Part shown: positions 17,418-31,164 of the stretch, piece after piece
Position numbering within the stretch: the stretch's first letter is position 1
How the letters are laid out: each line of letters begins with the position of its first letter
Assembly: GCF_011682045.1 (NCBI RefSeq)
Contig: NZ_VVIW01000027.1
Span: 1-64,000 of the forward strand
DNA: 64,000 bases
Reading direction: 5' to 3'
Source of the DNA: Massilia aquatica
GTDB taxonomy: Bacteria; Pseudomonadota; Gammaproteobacteria; Burkholderiales; Burkholderiaceae_D
The notes under the pieces: generated by a model
Database searches by the model: none
What the model was told of the DNA's origin: nothing
The model's input: only the letters and a program-made list of their open reading frames with translations
Position numbers and translations under genes: made by a program

Positions 17418-18605
17418 ATGAACAATAGTGTCAGCGAGGAAAGCGAAGGGTCGGTGCGGTCCAGCGACAACAGGCTCGTGGAACAGTTTCGCGCCATTGC
17501 CGAGTTGCGCGGCGATGTGGCCTGGATCGTCGATTGCGCGTCCGGCAGCTTGTCCTATATCAGCCCATCGGTACGGGATTTGCTCGGCTACGAGGCTGCG
17601 GATGTCAGCAAGCAACTGTCCAGCCCGCAGGCCGCGTCGCCGCTGGCCGCCTTGTGCGCGGGATTGCCGGAGCGCATCGCCCGCTTTGCCGCAGGCGACC
17701 GGAGCCGGCGCGAGCTGCTGCGGCGTGTCGACCAGTTGCGTCCCGATGGCAGCACGGTCGCGCTCGACGTGCGCTCGACCCTGCTGACCGACGCCAGCGG
17801 CAAGCCGTGCGCGCTGGTCGGCGTGCTGATCGACGCCAGTGCCGAGCGCGGGCGGGCCGAGGAAAAACGTCGCTTCGCGAGCATGCTGAACCATGAATTC
17901 CGCACGCCCTTGTCGACCATCGACGGCGCCATCCAGCGTCTGGAGGCGACCGCAACGCAGGCCGACGAGCCGACCCGCCAGCGTTATCGCAAGATTCAGG
18001 GTGCGGTGGACCGGCTGATTGGTATGCTGGACCAGTACCTGTCGCCCGACCGCATGGACGAGATCGGCAGCGCGCGCCAGCCAGACACTGTCGCGCCCGA
18101 GGTGCTGTTGCAGGAAGCGGCGGCCCAGGTCAGCGCGGCAGGCGGCAGCGCCCGCATCGAAACGAGCGGCTTGCCGCCCTTGATCCGGGCCCAGCCGAAT
18201 GCCTTGCGGCTGGCATTGAAAGTGTTGGTTGATAACGCGCTGCAATACTGCGCGCCGGGACAGCCCATCCTGCTGGCTGGGCACGCAACCAAGGACGGCA
18301 TCGAACTGTCGGTTTGCGACCACGGCCGGGGCGTGCCGGAAGCGGAAATTGGCATGATTTTCGACAAAGGATATCGTGGGAGCAACGCCGTCGGCCAGGG
18401 CTCCGGCCTCGGCCTGTATATGGCGCGTTCGGTCGTCGAAGTGCACGGAGGCACCATCGAAGTTCAAAACGTGCCATCGTCGGGCCCGGTGTTCAAAATC
18501 TGGCTCCCCGCGCAACGGGCGACGGGGAAAACAGTTGCGCCGGAATGGTGCAGCAGTGATAATTCCGGTAATCAACACACTAGGGAAGGCACCGCGCGCA
18601 AGTAG
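17418..18605 (+). CDS. Soluble PAS-domain sensor histidine kinase
   Basis: 395 aa with no membrane segment. A PAS domain (about 25-140: AWIVDCASGSLSYISPSVRD, then GYEA) is followed by the dimerisation/phosphoacceptor helix with His159 in MLNHEFRTPLS, and the ATPase domain: N box DNALQY, G1 DHGRGVP, G2 GSGLGLYMA. The end is a non-conserved tail of about 35 aa. Being cytoplasmic, it must sense an internal signal. Its likely partner is the response regulator that begins 54 bp downstream. Confidence 0.92.
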   Translation: MNNSVSEESEGSVRSSDNRLVEQFRAIAELRGDVAWIVDCASGSLSYISPSVRDLLGYEAADVSKQLSSPQAASPLAALCAGLPERIARFAAGDRSRRELLRRVDQLRPDGSTVALDVRSTLLTDASGKPCALVGVLIDASAERGRAEEKRRFASMLNHEFRTPLSTIDGAIQRLEATATQADEPTRQRYRKIQGAVDRLIGMLDQYLSPDRMDEIGSARQPDTVAPEVLLQEAAAQVSAAGGSARIETSGLPPLIRAQPNALRLALKVLVDNALQYCAPGQPILLAGHATKDGIELSVCDHGRGVPEAEIGMIFDKGYRGSNAVGQGSGLGLYMARSVVEVHGGTIEVQNVPSSGPVFKIWLPAQRATGKTVAPEWCSSDNSGNQHTREGTARK

Positions 18606-18658
18606 TGAATCTACGTATGTTACGCACGGGGTAATGAAATGAACAAAATGGCCAACCC

Positions 18659-19342
18659 ATGACGCAGATATTGATTGTTGAGGACAACGGCGACTATGCC
18701 GGCGATATGGCGGAGTTTCTGACGGAACTCAACCATGAAGTAATGATCGCGACCACCGCCGCCGAGATGTGGGCGGCGCTGACCAAGACCCCGACCGCCG
18801 TGGTCGTGCTCGACCTTGGCTTACCCGACGAAGACGGTTTCAATGTCATTCCGCGCATGCGCCAGCTGTATCCCGAAATCGGCCTGCTGGTGCTGACCGG
18901 GCGCGTCGCGTTCGACAACCGCATCCTGGGCCTGCGCCTGGGCGCCGACCATTACCTGACCAAGCCGATCAAGTTTCCCGAACTCGCCGCCCACATCGAA
19001 GCGCTGGACCGGCGCGTGCGTCCGCCCGAGCCCGCAGCCCAGCTGCCGAGCAAGTGGACCTTGCGCGTCAGCGCGCGCCAGCTCGAACTGATGGGTGCGG
19101 TGATCGACCTGACCGAAAAAGAGTGCAACTTCCTGCACCTGCTCACGCTCAACACCCGTCCGGTGCCGCGCCAGGTGATCGTGGCCGGCATGGGCGGCGA
19201 CGACCCGGACGCCAGCCGCCGGGTCGACATGCTGGTCTACCGCCTGCGCAAGAAAGCCCGTTCCGGCCTCGGCCAGGACTTGCCCCTGCGCAGCGCCTAC
19301 GGCGAAGGCTACAGCCTGTCCGCCGGTTTCACCATCGCGTAA
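18659..19342 (+). CDS. OmpR-type response regulator
   Basis: 227 aa. Receiver domain at 1-120 with acidic pair ED at 8-9, phosphoacceptor Asp52 in VVVLDLGLPDEDG, the Thr of LVLTGR, and Lys in HYLTKPIKF. Winged-helix output domain after residue 130 (IDLTEKECNFLHLL and DMLVYRLRKKA). Partner of the PAS kinase just upstream. No target site recognised. Confidence 0.93.
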   Translation: MTQILIVEDNGDYAGDMAEFLTELNHEVMIATTAAEMWAALTKTPTAVVVLDLGLPDEDGFNVIPRMRQLYPEIGLLVLTGRVAFDNRILGLRLGADHYLTKPIKFPELAAHIEALDRRVRPPEPAAQLPSKWTLRVSARQLELMGAVIDLTEKECNFLHLLTLNTRPVPRQVIVAGMGGDDPDASRRVDMLVYRLRKKARSGLGQDLPLRSAYGEGYSLSAGFTIA

Positions 19343-19428
19343 CCGGTTACATTGCAACGCGCATTGCCGCTCAGTTATTGCACGCGCGCCATTCAAGGCG
19401 CCGGGCGAGCATCGCGTCGGCCCCGGCA

Positions 19429-20361
19429 ATGACACGCTCTCCCGACCATTTTTCCGGATGCCTGCTGGGCCTGGCCAGCGGTGACGCCCTCGGCGCGCCG
19501 TACGAGGGCGGCTTCATGGAGCGGGCGCTGTGGCGCGCCATCGGCCGCACCCGTGATGGCGAAGCGCGCTGGACCGATGACACCCGGATGTCGCTCGACC
19601 TTGCCGAATCCTTGCTGGCGCGGGGAGAACTCGATCAGGCCGACCTCGCCCGCCGCTTTGCCGATGGGTATGCCTGGAGCCGGGGCTATGGCCAGGGTAC
19701 CGCCAGGATATTGAAACGGATTCAGCGCGGACAAGACTGGCAGTCGGCGTCGACCTCGGTTTTTTCGCAGGGCTCGTACGGGAATGGCGCTGCCATGCGC
19801 GCGCCTGTCGTCGCCCTGTTTTATGTGCACGATCTTGCCGCCATGCTGCGCGCCACCGTCGACAGCGCGCGCGTCACGCATTCGCACCCCCTCGGTATCG
19901 GCGGCGCCGTGCTGATTGCGGTGGCAACGTACGCACTCTTGCACCAGCGAACGACGGCCGACACGCTGGCGCTGTTAAGCGACCACTGTTCCGACCCGAG
20001 GCTGGTGTCCAAGCTGGCGTTTTTTGAGTGCTTCTCCGATAGCGGCACGCTTGCCCACGCGCCGCGATCGATTGCCGTCCGGCTGGGCAATGGCATGACC
20101 GCCGAGACCTCCTGTTTCACGGCGATCTATCTGGCACTGCGCTTTCGTCACGCGCCGTTTGACGACATGATGGCGTTTGCCATCGCCTGTGGCGGCGACG
20201 TGGATACGATCGCGGCGATGGCCGGCGCAATGTGGGGAGCGGCGAACGGCGCCAGCAAGCTTCCCGTATTCTTGCTGGAACAAAGGGCGTATATTCAGCA
20301 GATCGCTCAATTGCTTTGCGAGGCGGGCAAGGCAGCGCAACGCGGCATCCAAGCCTCATAA
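19429..20361 (+). CDS. ADP-ribosylglycohydrolase family protein
   Basis: 310 aa from the ATG at 19429. It has the family's metal-binding motifs: LASGDALGAPYEGG near the N-terminus, WTDDTRMS (DDT at 50-52), and ACGGDVDTIAAMAGAMWGA (GGDVDT at 255-260). Two Mg ions and Asp residues of these motifs remove ADP-ribose from proteins or small molecules. No ADP-ribosyltransferase such as DraT or DarT is nearby, so the substrate is unknown. It ends exactly where the RAYT-associated repeats begin, and could share a transcript with the kinase/regulator pair. Confidence 0.9.
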   Translation: MTRSPDHFSGCLLGLASGDALGAPYEGGFMERALWRAIGRTRDGEARWTDDTRMSLDLAESLLARGELDQADLARRFADGYAWSRGYGQGTARILKRIQRGQDWQSASTSVFSQGSYGNGAAMRAPVVALFYVHDLAAMLRATVDSARVTHSHPLGIGGAVLIAVATYALLHQRTTADTLALLSDHCSDPRLVSKLAFFECFSDSGTLAHAPRSIAVRLGNGMTAETSCFTAIYLALRFRHAPFDDMMAFAIACGGDVDTIAAMAGAMWGAANGASKLPVFLLEQRAYIQQIAQLLCEAGKAAQRGIQAS

Positions 20362-20419
20362 ACAGGGACATAGTCGGCCCCGGTAATCATGAGCCTGTTT
20401 TTAATCAGGGACAGAGTCG
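20360..20419 (+). repeat. Left flanking repeats of the RAYT element (two tandem)
   Basis: Two direct copies of one motif: AAACAGGGACATAGTCG (20360-20376) and TTAATCAGGGACAGAGTCG (20401-20419). Each has an inverted partner on the other side of the transposase gene (21257-21276 and 21301-21326). The shared core is AGGGACAnAGTc. The first copy overlaps the stop codon of the ADP-ribosylglycohydrolase gene. Confidence 0.75.
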
Positions 20420-20466
20420 TGATAGTTCAGTAAAATACCGGCCTCCGCAGCTCTGTTCATACCGCC

Positions 20467-21168
20467 ATGGCCCGCCTTCCCCGTCTTGTCCTGCCCAACC
20501 AGCCGCACCACATCATCCAGCATGGCAACGATCGCCAGCTGATTTTCCGCGAAGCTGAAGATTACCAGCGCTTCCTCGGCTGGCTGAAAGACAGCGCCAG
20601 GGAATTCAAGGTCGCCATCCACGCCTACGTGCTGATGCCCAACCACCTGCACCTGCTCGCCTCCCCCTCCACGGTGGAAGGGCTGGCCCAGACCATGCAG
20701 CGCGTCGGCCGCTATTATGTTCCCTGGTTTAACGCCAAGTACGGCCGCAGCGGCAGCCTGTTCCAGGGCCGCTTCAAAACTTCCCTGATCGACGCCGCCG
20801 CCTACTTGCTGCTGTGCAGCCGCTATATAGAATACAACCCGGTGCGCAACGAACTCGTGTCCGACCCGCTGGACTACCCATGGTCGAGCTACCCCCACCA
20901 CGCCGGCGCCCAGCCCGACAACCTGATCACCGACCACGCCCTGTACTGGGCACTCGGCAACACCCCCTTCCAGCGCGAAGCCGCCTATATCGAACTGAGC
21001 CGCCCAGCGCTGACGCGCGCGCAGCTCGACCAGATCAACGGCGCCGTGCTCAAGGGCTGGCCGCTCGGTTCCGATGCCTTTAAGACGGAATTGCAACACC
21101 GCGCCAAACGCCAGGTGCTCCCCGCCAAGCGCGGCAGACCGTTCAAAATCAAGGCTCCCGCCCCCTGA
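20467..21168 (+). CDS. REP-associated tyrosine transposase (RAYT)
   Basis: 233 aa, Y1_Tnp (IS200-like) fold. HUH motif NHLHLL (His60, His62) and likely catalytic Tyr120 in SRYIEYNPVR, the context typical of RAYTs rather than IS200/IS605 TnpA. HHIIQHGNDRQLIF, GRSGSLFQGRFK and YPWSSYPHH are further family hallmarks. The C-terminus is Lys/Arg-rich. RAYTs cut single-stranded DNA at REP-type repeats and are usually single-copy and domesticated. Tandem inverted repeats flank the gene on both sides, and a terminator follows at once. Confidence 0.92.
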   Translation: MARLPRLVLPNQPHHIIQHGNDRQLIFREAEDYQRFLGWLKDSAREFKVAIHAYVLMPNHLHLLASPSTVEGLAQTMQRVGRYYVPWFNAKYGRSGSLFQGRFKTSLIDAAAYLLLCSRYIEYNPVRNELVSDPLDYPWSSYPHHAGAQPDNLITDHALYWALGNTPFQREAAYIELSRPALTRAQLDQINGAVLKGWPLGSDAFKTELQHRAKRQVLPAKRGRPFKIKAPAP

Positions 21169-21192
21169 AAACGCCCGCTGGGCGTTTTTTTT
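21168..21192 (+). terminator. Rho-independent terminator after RAYT gene
   Basis: Stem ACGCCC-gct-GGGCGT (21171-21185) directly after the stop codon, followed by a run of eight T. A-tract on the left makes it symmetric. The clearest intrinsic terminator in the window. Confidence 0.85.
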
Positions 21193-21256
21193 CGCCTGCC
21201 AGAAACGCCAAAACCCGCATTTCCACCTAGCCGCAACGCATCAACACGAAAACCCG

Positions 21257-21326
21257 GTTACTGTGTCCCTATTTAATTTTCCGAGCGACGCCAGCGCAGT
21301 TAATTGGACTCTGACCCTAATTAATC
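21257..21326 (-). repeat. Right flanking repeats of the RAYT element (two tandem, inverted)
   Basis: GTTACTGTGTCCCTATTTAA (21257-21276) and TTAATTGGACTCTGACCCTA (from 21301) are inverted relatives of the two left copies at 20360 and 20401. The four copies make two nested inverted pairs around the gene. The outer right copy lies about 70 bp before the gltB start. Confidence 0.7.
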
Positions 21327-21393
21327 CGCTTGCCCATTCTGCTGCATTGCACTAATGTTGGTGTTCGATTTTAAAAAGCTGTGGAGAATGCGC

Positions 21394-26163
<4,770 letters not shown>

Positions 26164-26217
26164 GACAGCCCGGGCGGGCACATGTTGCCCGCCGCATAGA
26201 ACACAAGGAAAAACATC

Positions 26218-27681
26218 GTGGGTAAAATTACCGGCTTCATGGAATTCAAGCGTCAGGACGAGGGCTATCTCGAGCCTGCGGCGCGCGTCAAGAACTACAA
26301 GGAATTCGTTTTGCACCTGAGCGACCCGCAAGCGAAGGTGCAGGCGGCGCGCTGCATGGATTGCGGCATCCCTTTCTGCAACAGCGGCTGTCCTGTCAAC
26401 AACATCATCCCCGACTGGAACGACCTGGTCTTTCACGGCAATTACCGCGCCGCGCTGGAAAACCTGCACTCGACCAATAACTTCCCCGAGTTCACCGGCC
26501 GCGTCTGCCCCGCGCCGTGCGAGTCGGCCTGTACGCTCGGCATCATCAACGACCCGGTCGGCATCAAGTCGATCGAGCATAAAATCATCGACACCGGCTG
26601 GGAGCACGGCTGGGTGGTGCCGCAGCCGCCGGAAAAACTGACCGGCAAGAAAGTGGCGATCATCGGTTCCGGTCCGGCCGGCCTGGCGGCGGCGCAGCAA
26701 CTGGCGCGGGTTGGCCATGCCGTCACCGTGTTCGAGAAAAGCGACCGCATCGGCGGCCTGCTGCGCTACGGCATTCCCGACTTCAAGATGGAAAAAACCC
26801 ACATCGACCTGCGCGTCAAGCAGATGGAAGCCGAAGGCGTGACCTTCCGCACCAGCGTGCTGGTCGGCAAAGACTTCCCTGCCTCGGTCAACAACTGGGC
26901 CAAGGAAACGATTTTCCCGGAAGACCTGGCAAACGACTTCGACGCCATCGTCATGGCCGGTGGCGCCGAGCAGCCGCGCGACTTGCCGGTACCGGGGCGC
27001 GAGCTCAAGGGCGTGCATTTCGCCATGGACTTCCTGCCGCTGCAAAACAAGGTCAACGCCGGCGACAAGCTCAAGGACCAGATCAAGGCCAGCGGCAAGA
27101 ACGTCGTGGTCATTGGTGGCGGGGATACCGGGTCCGACTGCGTCGGCACCTCGAACCGCCACGGCGCCACCTCGGTCGCCCAGTTCGAACTGATGCCGCA
27201 GCCGCCCGAGCAGGAAAACAAGCCGCTGGTGTGGCCGTACTGGCCGACCAAGCTGCGCACCTCGTCCTCGCATGAAGAAGGGTGCGAGCGCGACTGGGCG
27301 GTGGCCACCAAGCGTTTCGAAGGCAAGGGCGGCAAGGTGGAGAAGCTGATCGCCTGCCGCGTCGAGTGGAAGGACGGCAAGATGATCGAAGTGCCGAATT
27401 CCGAATTCGAGATGAAGGCCGACCTGGTGCTGCTGGCGATGGGCTTTGTCTCGCCGGTGCAACAGGTGCTCGATGCCTTCGGCGTCGAAAAAGATGCGCG
27501 CGGCAACGCCAAGGCCACCACCGATGGCGACGGCTGCTACGCCACGTCGGTGCCGAAGGTATTCGTCGCGGGCGACATGCGCCGTGGCCAGTCGCTGGTG
27601 GTATGGGCGATCCGCGAAGGCCGCCAGTGCGCCCGCGCCGTCGATGAGTTCCTGATGGGCGAGTCAGTCTTGCCGCGCTGA
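26218..27681 (+). CDS. gltD: Glutamate synthase (NADPH), small subunit
   Basis: 487 aa, GTG start with AAGGAA 9 nt upstream. N-terminal cysteine motifs for 4Fe-4S clusters ([16 protein letters not shown] and [12 protein letters not shown]), FAD-binding [23 protein letters not shown]-binding [15 protein letters not shown], and the final [17 protein letters not shown]. It passes NADPH electrons to GltB. Separated from gltB by 54 bp, so one operon. Confidence 0.98.
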   Translation: MGKITGFMEFKRQDEGYLEPAARVKNYKEFVLHLSDPQAKVQAARCMDCGIPFCNSGCPVNNIIPDWNDLVFHGNYRAALENLHSTNNFPEFTGRVCPAPCESACTLGIINDPVGIKSIEHKIIDTGWEHGWVVPQPPEKLTGKKVAIIGSGPAGLAAAQQLARVGHAVTVFEKSDRIGGLLRYGIPDFKMEKTHIDLRVKQMEAEGVTFRTSVLVGKDFPASVNNWAKETIFPEDLANDFDAIVMAGGAEQPRDLPVPGRELKGVHFAMDFLPLQNKVNAGDKLKDQIKASGKNVVVIGGGDTGSDCVGTSNRHGATSVAQFELMPQPPEQENKPLVWPYWPTKLRTSSSHEEGCERDWAVATKRFEGKGGKVEKLIACRVEWKDGKMIEVPNSEFEMKADLVLLAMGFVSPVQQVLDAFGVEKDARGNAKATTDGDGCYATSVPKVFVAGDMRRGQSLVVWAIREGRQCARAVDEFLMGESVLPR

Positions 27682-27702
27682 TTGCGGCCCGAGTACTTAA
27701 CA

Positions 27703-27794
27703 CCGTCTCCCCCGCGAAGGCGGGGGTCCATTGCGCCTATGATCAAAGCTGCAATGGCCCCCCGCCGAGGGCCGCCTTGGCGCGGGAGAGACGG
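27703..27794. repeat. Paired-hairpin dispersed repeat, copy C (long right arm)
   Basis: Third copy, just after gltD. Left arm CCGTCTCCCCCGCGAAGGCG; the right arm is extended by about 12 nt (CGAGGGCCGCCTTGGCGCGG) and ends GAGACGG. The same long form occurs inverted as the left arm of copy D at 40072. The inner CCATTGC/GCAATGG replaces the CCATAGC/GCTATGG of the other copies, with both arms changed together, a compensatory change that points to the folded form mattering. Confidence 0.8.
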
Positions 27795-28080
27795 CTCATT
27801 GGTCGAGCGATAAAAGTGTCTCTTTTTTGACTTATTTCACCTTCGCTGTATGCATGAAGTAATGTAAAGTTACATAAACGCATTGTTGGGCATGAGTAAT
27901 AAGTACGTCTTCGAACCAATTCTCTCCGCACCACTATCCCAGCAAAAACAAGTACTTACATTCAAAAATATCTGACCCGCCGTTCAGTAGTGTTGTATTC
28001 TGGCCTCGCGCACCCATTGTGGATCGGGGCCCTCTCAGCAGGGATTGCCCTTTCTGCACTACAATACGCCATTCCCAAAT
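27795..28080. promoter_or_regulatory. Upstream region of the mla operon
   Basis: About 290 AT-richer bp with no gene. Contains the palindrome ATGTAAAGTTACAT (27862-27875) and a weak promoter match CTGACC-N18-TATTCT ending near 28002. Its ATGTAA/TTACAT half-sites also occur, in opposite order, in the operator at 5442; this may be chance. The region must start the mla-to-tat transcription or part of it. Confidence 0.35.
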
Positions 28081-28896
28081 ATGAACAGTGCCGTGTCTAA
28101 TCTTGTCGAAATCCGCGATCTACATTTTTCTTACGGCGACCGTTCGATCTTGTCGAACCTCCGGATGGACTTCCCACGCGGTAAGGTCGTTGCCGTCATG
28201 GGCGGTTCCGGCTGTGGCAAGACCACGGTGCTGCGCCTGATCGGCGGCCAGATCCGCCCGCAAAAAGGCTTCGTCACCGTGGCCGGCGAGACCGTCCACG
28301 AACTCGATACCGATAACCTGTACCGCCTGCGCCGCAAAATGGGCATGCTGTTCCAGTTCGGCGCCCTGTTCACCGACTTGTCGGTCTTCGAGAACGTGGC
28401 TTTCCCGCTGCGCGAACACACCGACCTGCCGGAAGAGCTGATCCACGACCTGGTGCTGATGAAGCTCAACGCGGTCGGCCTGCGCAACGCCGCCAAGCTG
28501 AAACCTGCCGAGATTTCCGGCGGCATGGCGCGCCGCGTGGCCGTGGCCCGCGCCGTTGCGCTCGATCCGGAACTGATCATGTACGACGAACCCTTCGCCG
28601 GCCTCGATCCGATTTCGATGGGCGTCACCGCCAACCTGATCCGCAGGCTCAACGATGCACTCGGTTCCACCTCGATCCTGGTGTCGCACGATGTGCACGA
28701 GTGCTTTGCGATCGCTGATTATGTGTACTTTATGTCCGCTGGGAAGATTGTTGCCCAGGGTACGCCGGCCGATATGCGCGTTTCCGACGACCCTTACGTC
28801 AAGCAGTTCGTCAACGCCGCGCCCGATGGCCCGGTGCCGTTCCACTACCCTGGCAAGTCGCTGGCCGAGGACCTGGGCCTGGGAGAGCGCAAGTGA
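28081..28896 (+). CDS. mlaF: Mla phospholipid transport ATP-binding protein
   Basis: 271 aa. ABC ATPase with Walker A GGSGCGKTT (41-49), signature ISGGMARRVAVARA, Walker B LIMYDEPFAGLDP and switch His in LVSHDVHE. LFQFGALFTDLSVFENVAFP is typical of MlaF/Ttg2A. It powers the MlaFEDB complex in the inner membrane that moves phospholipids between the membranes to keep outer-membrane asymmetry. The ATG at 28081 is preferred to a TTG at 28045; no strong ribosome site is visible. Confidence 0.95.
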   Translation: MNSAVSNLVEIRDLHFSYGDRSILSNLRMDFPRGKVVAVMGGSGCGKTTVLRLIGGQIRPQKGFVTVAGETVHELDTDNLYRLRRKMGMLFQFGALFTDLSVFENVAFPLREHTDLPEELIHDLVLMKLNAVGLRNAAKLKPAEISGGMARRVAVARAVALDPELIMYDEPFAGLDPISMGVTANLIRRLNDALGSTSILVSHDVHECFAIADYVYFMSAGKIVAQGTPADMRVSDDPYVKQFVNAAPDGPVPFHYPGKSLAEDLGLGERK

Positions 28897-29672
28897 TCGC
28901 TAACTTCCTCGGCGCCATCGGCCAGTCGGTGCGCGAAAACATCGCCAGCGTCGGCTTCGCCACCCGCTCCTTCTTCACCCTGCTGGGCGTGACCCCGGGC
29001 GCGCTGCGCCGTCCCGGCCTCATTTCCGAACAGATTCACTTCATCGGCAATTATTCGCTGGTGATCATCATTGTCTCGGGCTTGTTCGTCGGCATGGTGC
29101 TCGGCCTGCAAGGCTACATCACGCTCACGCCCTACGGCGCCGAACAGAAGCTCGGCCAGGTGGTCGCGCTGGCGCTGGTGCGCGAACTGGGGCCGGTCGT
29201 GACCGCCCTGCTGTTCGCCGGCCGCGCCGGCACCTCGCTGACCGCGCAAATCGGCTTGATGAAAGCCGGCGAGCAACTCTCGGCCATGGAAATGATGGCG
29301 ATTAACCCGGTCCAGCGCGTGCTGGCGCCGCGTTTCTGGGCCGGCGTGATTGCCATGCCCATCCTCGGCACCATCTTCAGCGCCGTCGGCGTGCTGGGCG
29401 GGTACCTGGTCGGCGTGCAGCTGATCGGCGTGGACGAAGGCGCGTTCTGGTCGCAGATGCAGGCGAACGTGGATGTGCAGCACGATGTCGTCAACGGCAT
29501 CATCAAGAGCTTCGTGTTCGGCATTGCCGTCACCTTTACCGCGCTGTTCCAGGGCTACCAGGCCCAGCCGACGCCGGAAGACGTGTCGCGCGCCACCACC
29601 CGTACCGTTGTGATCGCGTCGCTGACCGTCTGGGGTCTGGACTTCGTGATGACCGCGATGATGTTTAACTAA
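28893..29672 (+). CDS. mlaE: Mla phospholipid transport permease
   Basis: 259 aa, GTG start overlapping the mlaF stop by 4 bp (GTGA). MlaE permease domain with five hydrophobic segments; conserved VRELGPVVTALLFAGRAGTS and AEQKLG. Forms the inner-membrane core with MlaF, MlaD and MlaB. Confidence 0.96.
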   Translation: MIANFLGAIGQSVRENIASVGFATRSFFTLLGVTPGALRRPGLISEQIHFIGNYSLVIIIVSGLFVGMVLGLQGYITLTPYGAEQKLGQVVALALVRELGPVVTALLFAGRAGTSLTAQIGLMKAGEQLSAMEMMAINPVQRVLAPRFWAGVIAMPILGTIFSAVGVLGGYLVGVQLIGVDEGAFWSQMQANVDVQHDVVNGIIKSFVFGIAVTFTALFQGYQAQPTPEDVSRATTRTVVIASLTVWGLDFVMTAMMFN

Positions 29673-29732
29673 ATACCGTTCAACTATTGAATCTGGCGGC
29701 ACAGCGCCGCATAACACGAGTTAGGAAATCAA

Positions 29733-30200
29733 ATGCATCGTAAATCCATCGACGTCTGGGTCGGCCTGTTTGTTTTGCTGGGCCTGGCAGCGCTGCTGTT
29801 CCTGGCCCTCAAGGCCGGCAATATGAGTACTTTGTCGTTCGGCAAGACCTATCTGGTCCAGGCCAAGTTCGACAATATCGGCGGGCTCAAGCCGCAGGCA
29901 CCGGTGAAAAGCGCCGGCGTGGTGGTCGGGCGCGTGGGCGATATCAAGTTTGATGACAAAACGTATCAGGCGCTGGTAACCTTGGAACTTGAGACAGGCT
30001 ATAACTTCCCGAAAGATAGCTCGCTCAAGATCCTCACCGCCGGCCTGCTCGGTGAACAGTACATCGGTATTCAGGCAGGTAACGACGATGCTAACAAGCT
30101 GGTCAATGGTGACCGCATTAACACGACCCAATCTGCCACCGTGCTGGAAGACCTGATTAATCAGTTCATCTACAGCAAGGCGGCCGACGGAAAGGAATAA
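29733..30200 (+). CDS. mlaD: Mla MCE-domain protein
   Basis: 155 aa. One N-terminal transmembrane helix (VWVGLFVLLGLAALLFLAL) and a periplasmic MCE domain (YLVQAKFDNIGGLKPQAPVK, GVVVGRVGDI, ILTAGLLGEQYIGI). It forms the hexameric lipid-passing ring on MlaE. Full length for the short MlaD group. Confidence 0.95.
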   Translation: MHRKSIDVWVGLFVLLGLAALLFLALKAGNMSTLSFGKTYLVQAKFDNIGGLKPQAPVKSAGVVVGRVGDIKFDDKTYQALVTLELETGYNFPKDSSLKILTAGLLGEQYIGIQAGNDDANKLVNGDRINTTQSATVLEDLINQFIYSKAADGKE

Positions 30201-30205
30201 GAGCA

Positions 30206-31093
30206 ATGACATTCATGAAGCCGAACCGCGCCCCGACCTGGCGCGTCAGCGCTGCCGCCCTGGTGGCCATTGCCACCCTGAGCGGTTGCGCCACCAACAA
30301 TCCGCGCGACCCGCTCGAGCCGTTCAACCGCACCATGTTCAAGGTGAACGACACCATCGACCAGGTCGCGCTGAAACCGGCCGCCACCGCCTACAAGAAG
30401 GTGCTGCCGAGCTTCGTGCAAACCGGCGTGAACAATTTCTTCGGCAACCTGTCCGATGTCTGGACCGGCGCCAACAATTTGATGCAAGGCAAGGGCGAGC
30501 AAGGCATGTCCGACTGGACCCGCGTTGCGCTGAACTCCACCTTCGGCATCGGCGGCCTGTTCGATATCGCTTCCGAAGCGGGCCTTAAAAAGCACAACGA
30601 AGACTTTGGCCAGACCCTCGGCTACTGGGGCGTGCCGAGCGGCCCGTACCTGATGTTGCCGCTGCTGGGCCCGTCCACCGTGCGCGATACCTCCGGCTTG
30701 CCGGTGGACATGGCCGCCAACGGCTGGTCCTACGTTGATCCGGTCTCGACCCGCAACATCGGCACTGCGGTGCGCGTGATCGATACCCGCGCCAACCTGC
30801 TCGATGCCTCGAACCTGCTGGAAGGCGCCGCACTCGACCGTTACGAATTCATCCGCGACGGCTTCCTGCAACGCCGCCAGAGCCAGGTGTTCGACGGCGA
30901 AAGCTCGCGCAAGGCGCTGAAAGAAGCCAACGAAGGCCCGGCCGACGCAAATAGCATCCGCGCCGCCTACGCCGACGACGCGCCGGCTACCGATGCGGCG
31001 CCGGCGGCCACGCCGACCGCGCCGGCTCCGACGCCGGCGCCTGAAGCGGCCCCTGCCGCGCCGGCGGTGTCATCCGAAACGCCCTCGAAGTAG
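30206..31093 (+). CDS. mlaA: MlaA/VacJ outer-membrane lipoprotein
   Basis: 295 aa lipoprotein: signal peptide with lipobox LSGC (Cys about residue 28). The family signature RDPLEPFNRTMFKVND follows directly, then LGYWGVPSGPYLMLPLLGPS. It extracts mislocalised phospholipid from the outer leaflet with porins and hands it to MlaC. The C-terminal ~55 aa are a low-complexity Ala/Pro/Thr tail not needed in the family. Encoded between mlaD and mlaC, an order common in betaproteobacteria, whereas E. coli keeps it elsewhere. Confidence 0.96.
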   Translation: MTFMKPNRAPTWRVSAAALVAIATLSGCATNNPRDPLEPFNRTMFKVNDTIDQVALKPAATAYKKVLPSFVQTGVNNFFGNLSDVWTGANNLMQGKGEQGMSDWTRVALNSTFGIGGLFDIASEAGLKKHNEDFGQTLGYWGVPSGPYLMLPLLGPSTVRDTSGLPVDMAANGWSYVDPVSTRNIGTAVRVIDTRANLLDASNLLEGAALDRYEFIRDGFLQRRQSQVFDGESSRKALKEANEGPADANSIRAAYADDAPATDAAPAATPTAPAPTPAPEAAPAAPAVSSETPSK

Positions 31094-31164
31094 TTAACCG
31101 TTAAACTGGGCTGTCAACGCACAGTCCAGTACTGGTAAACACGCAACCTTTTCGAAAAGAGCTT

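Noticed and set aside
19429-20361. ADP-ribosylglycohydrolase as the antitoxin of a DarTG module
   Set aside because: DarG has a macrodomain, not this fold, and there is no DarT-type gene adjacent.
20360-21326. RAYT as the enzyme that spreads the paired-hairpin repeats A-D
   Set aside because: Repeats flanking the RAYT have a different sequence (AGGGACA type); no shared element with the CCCGCG hairpins was seen, so a link is not supported.
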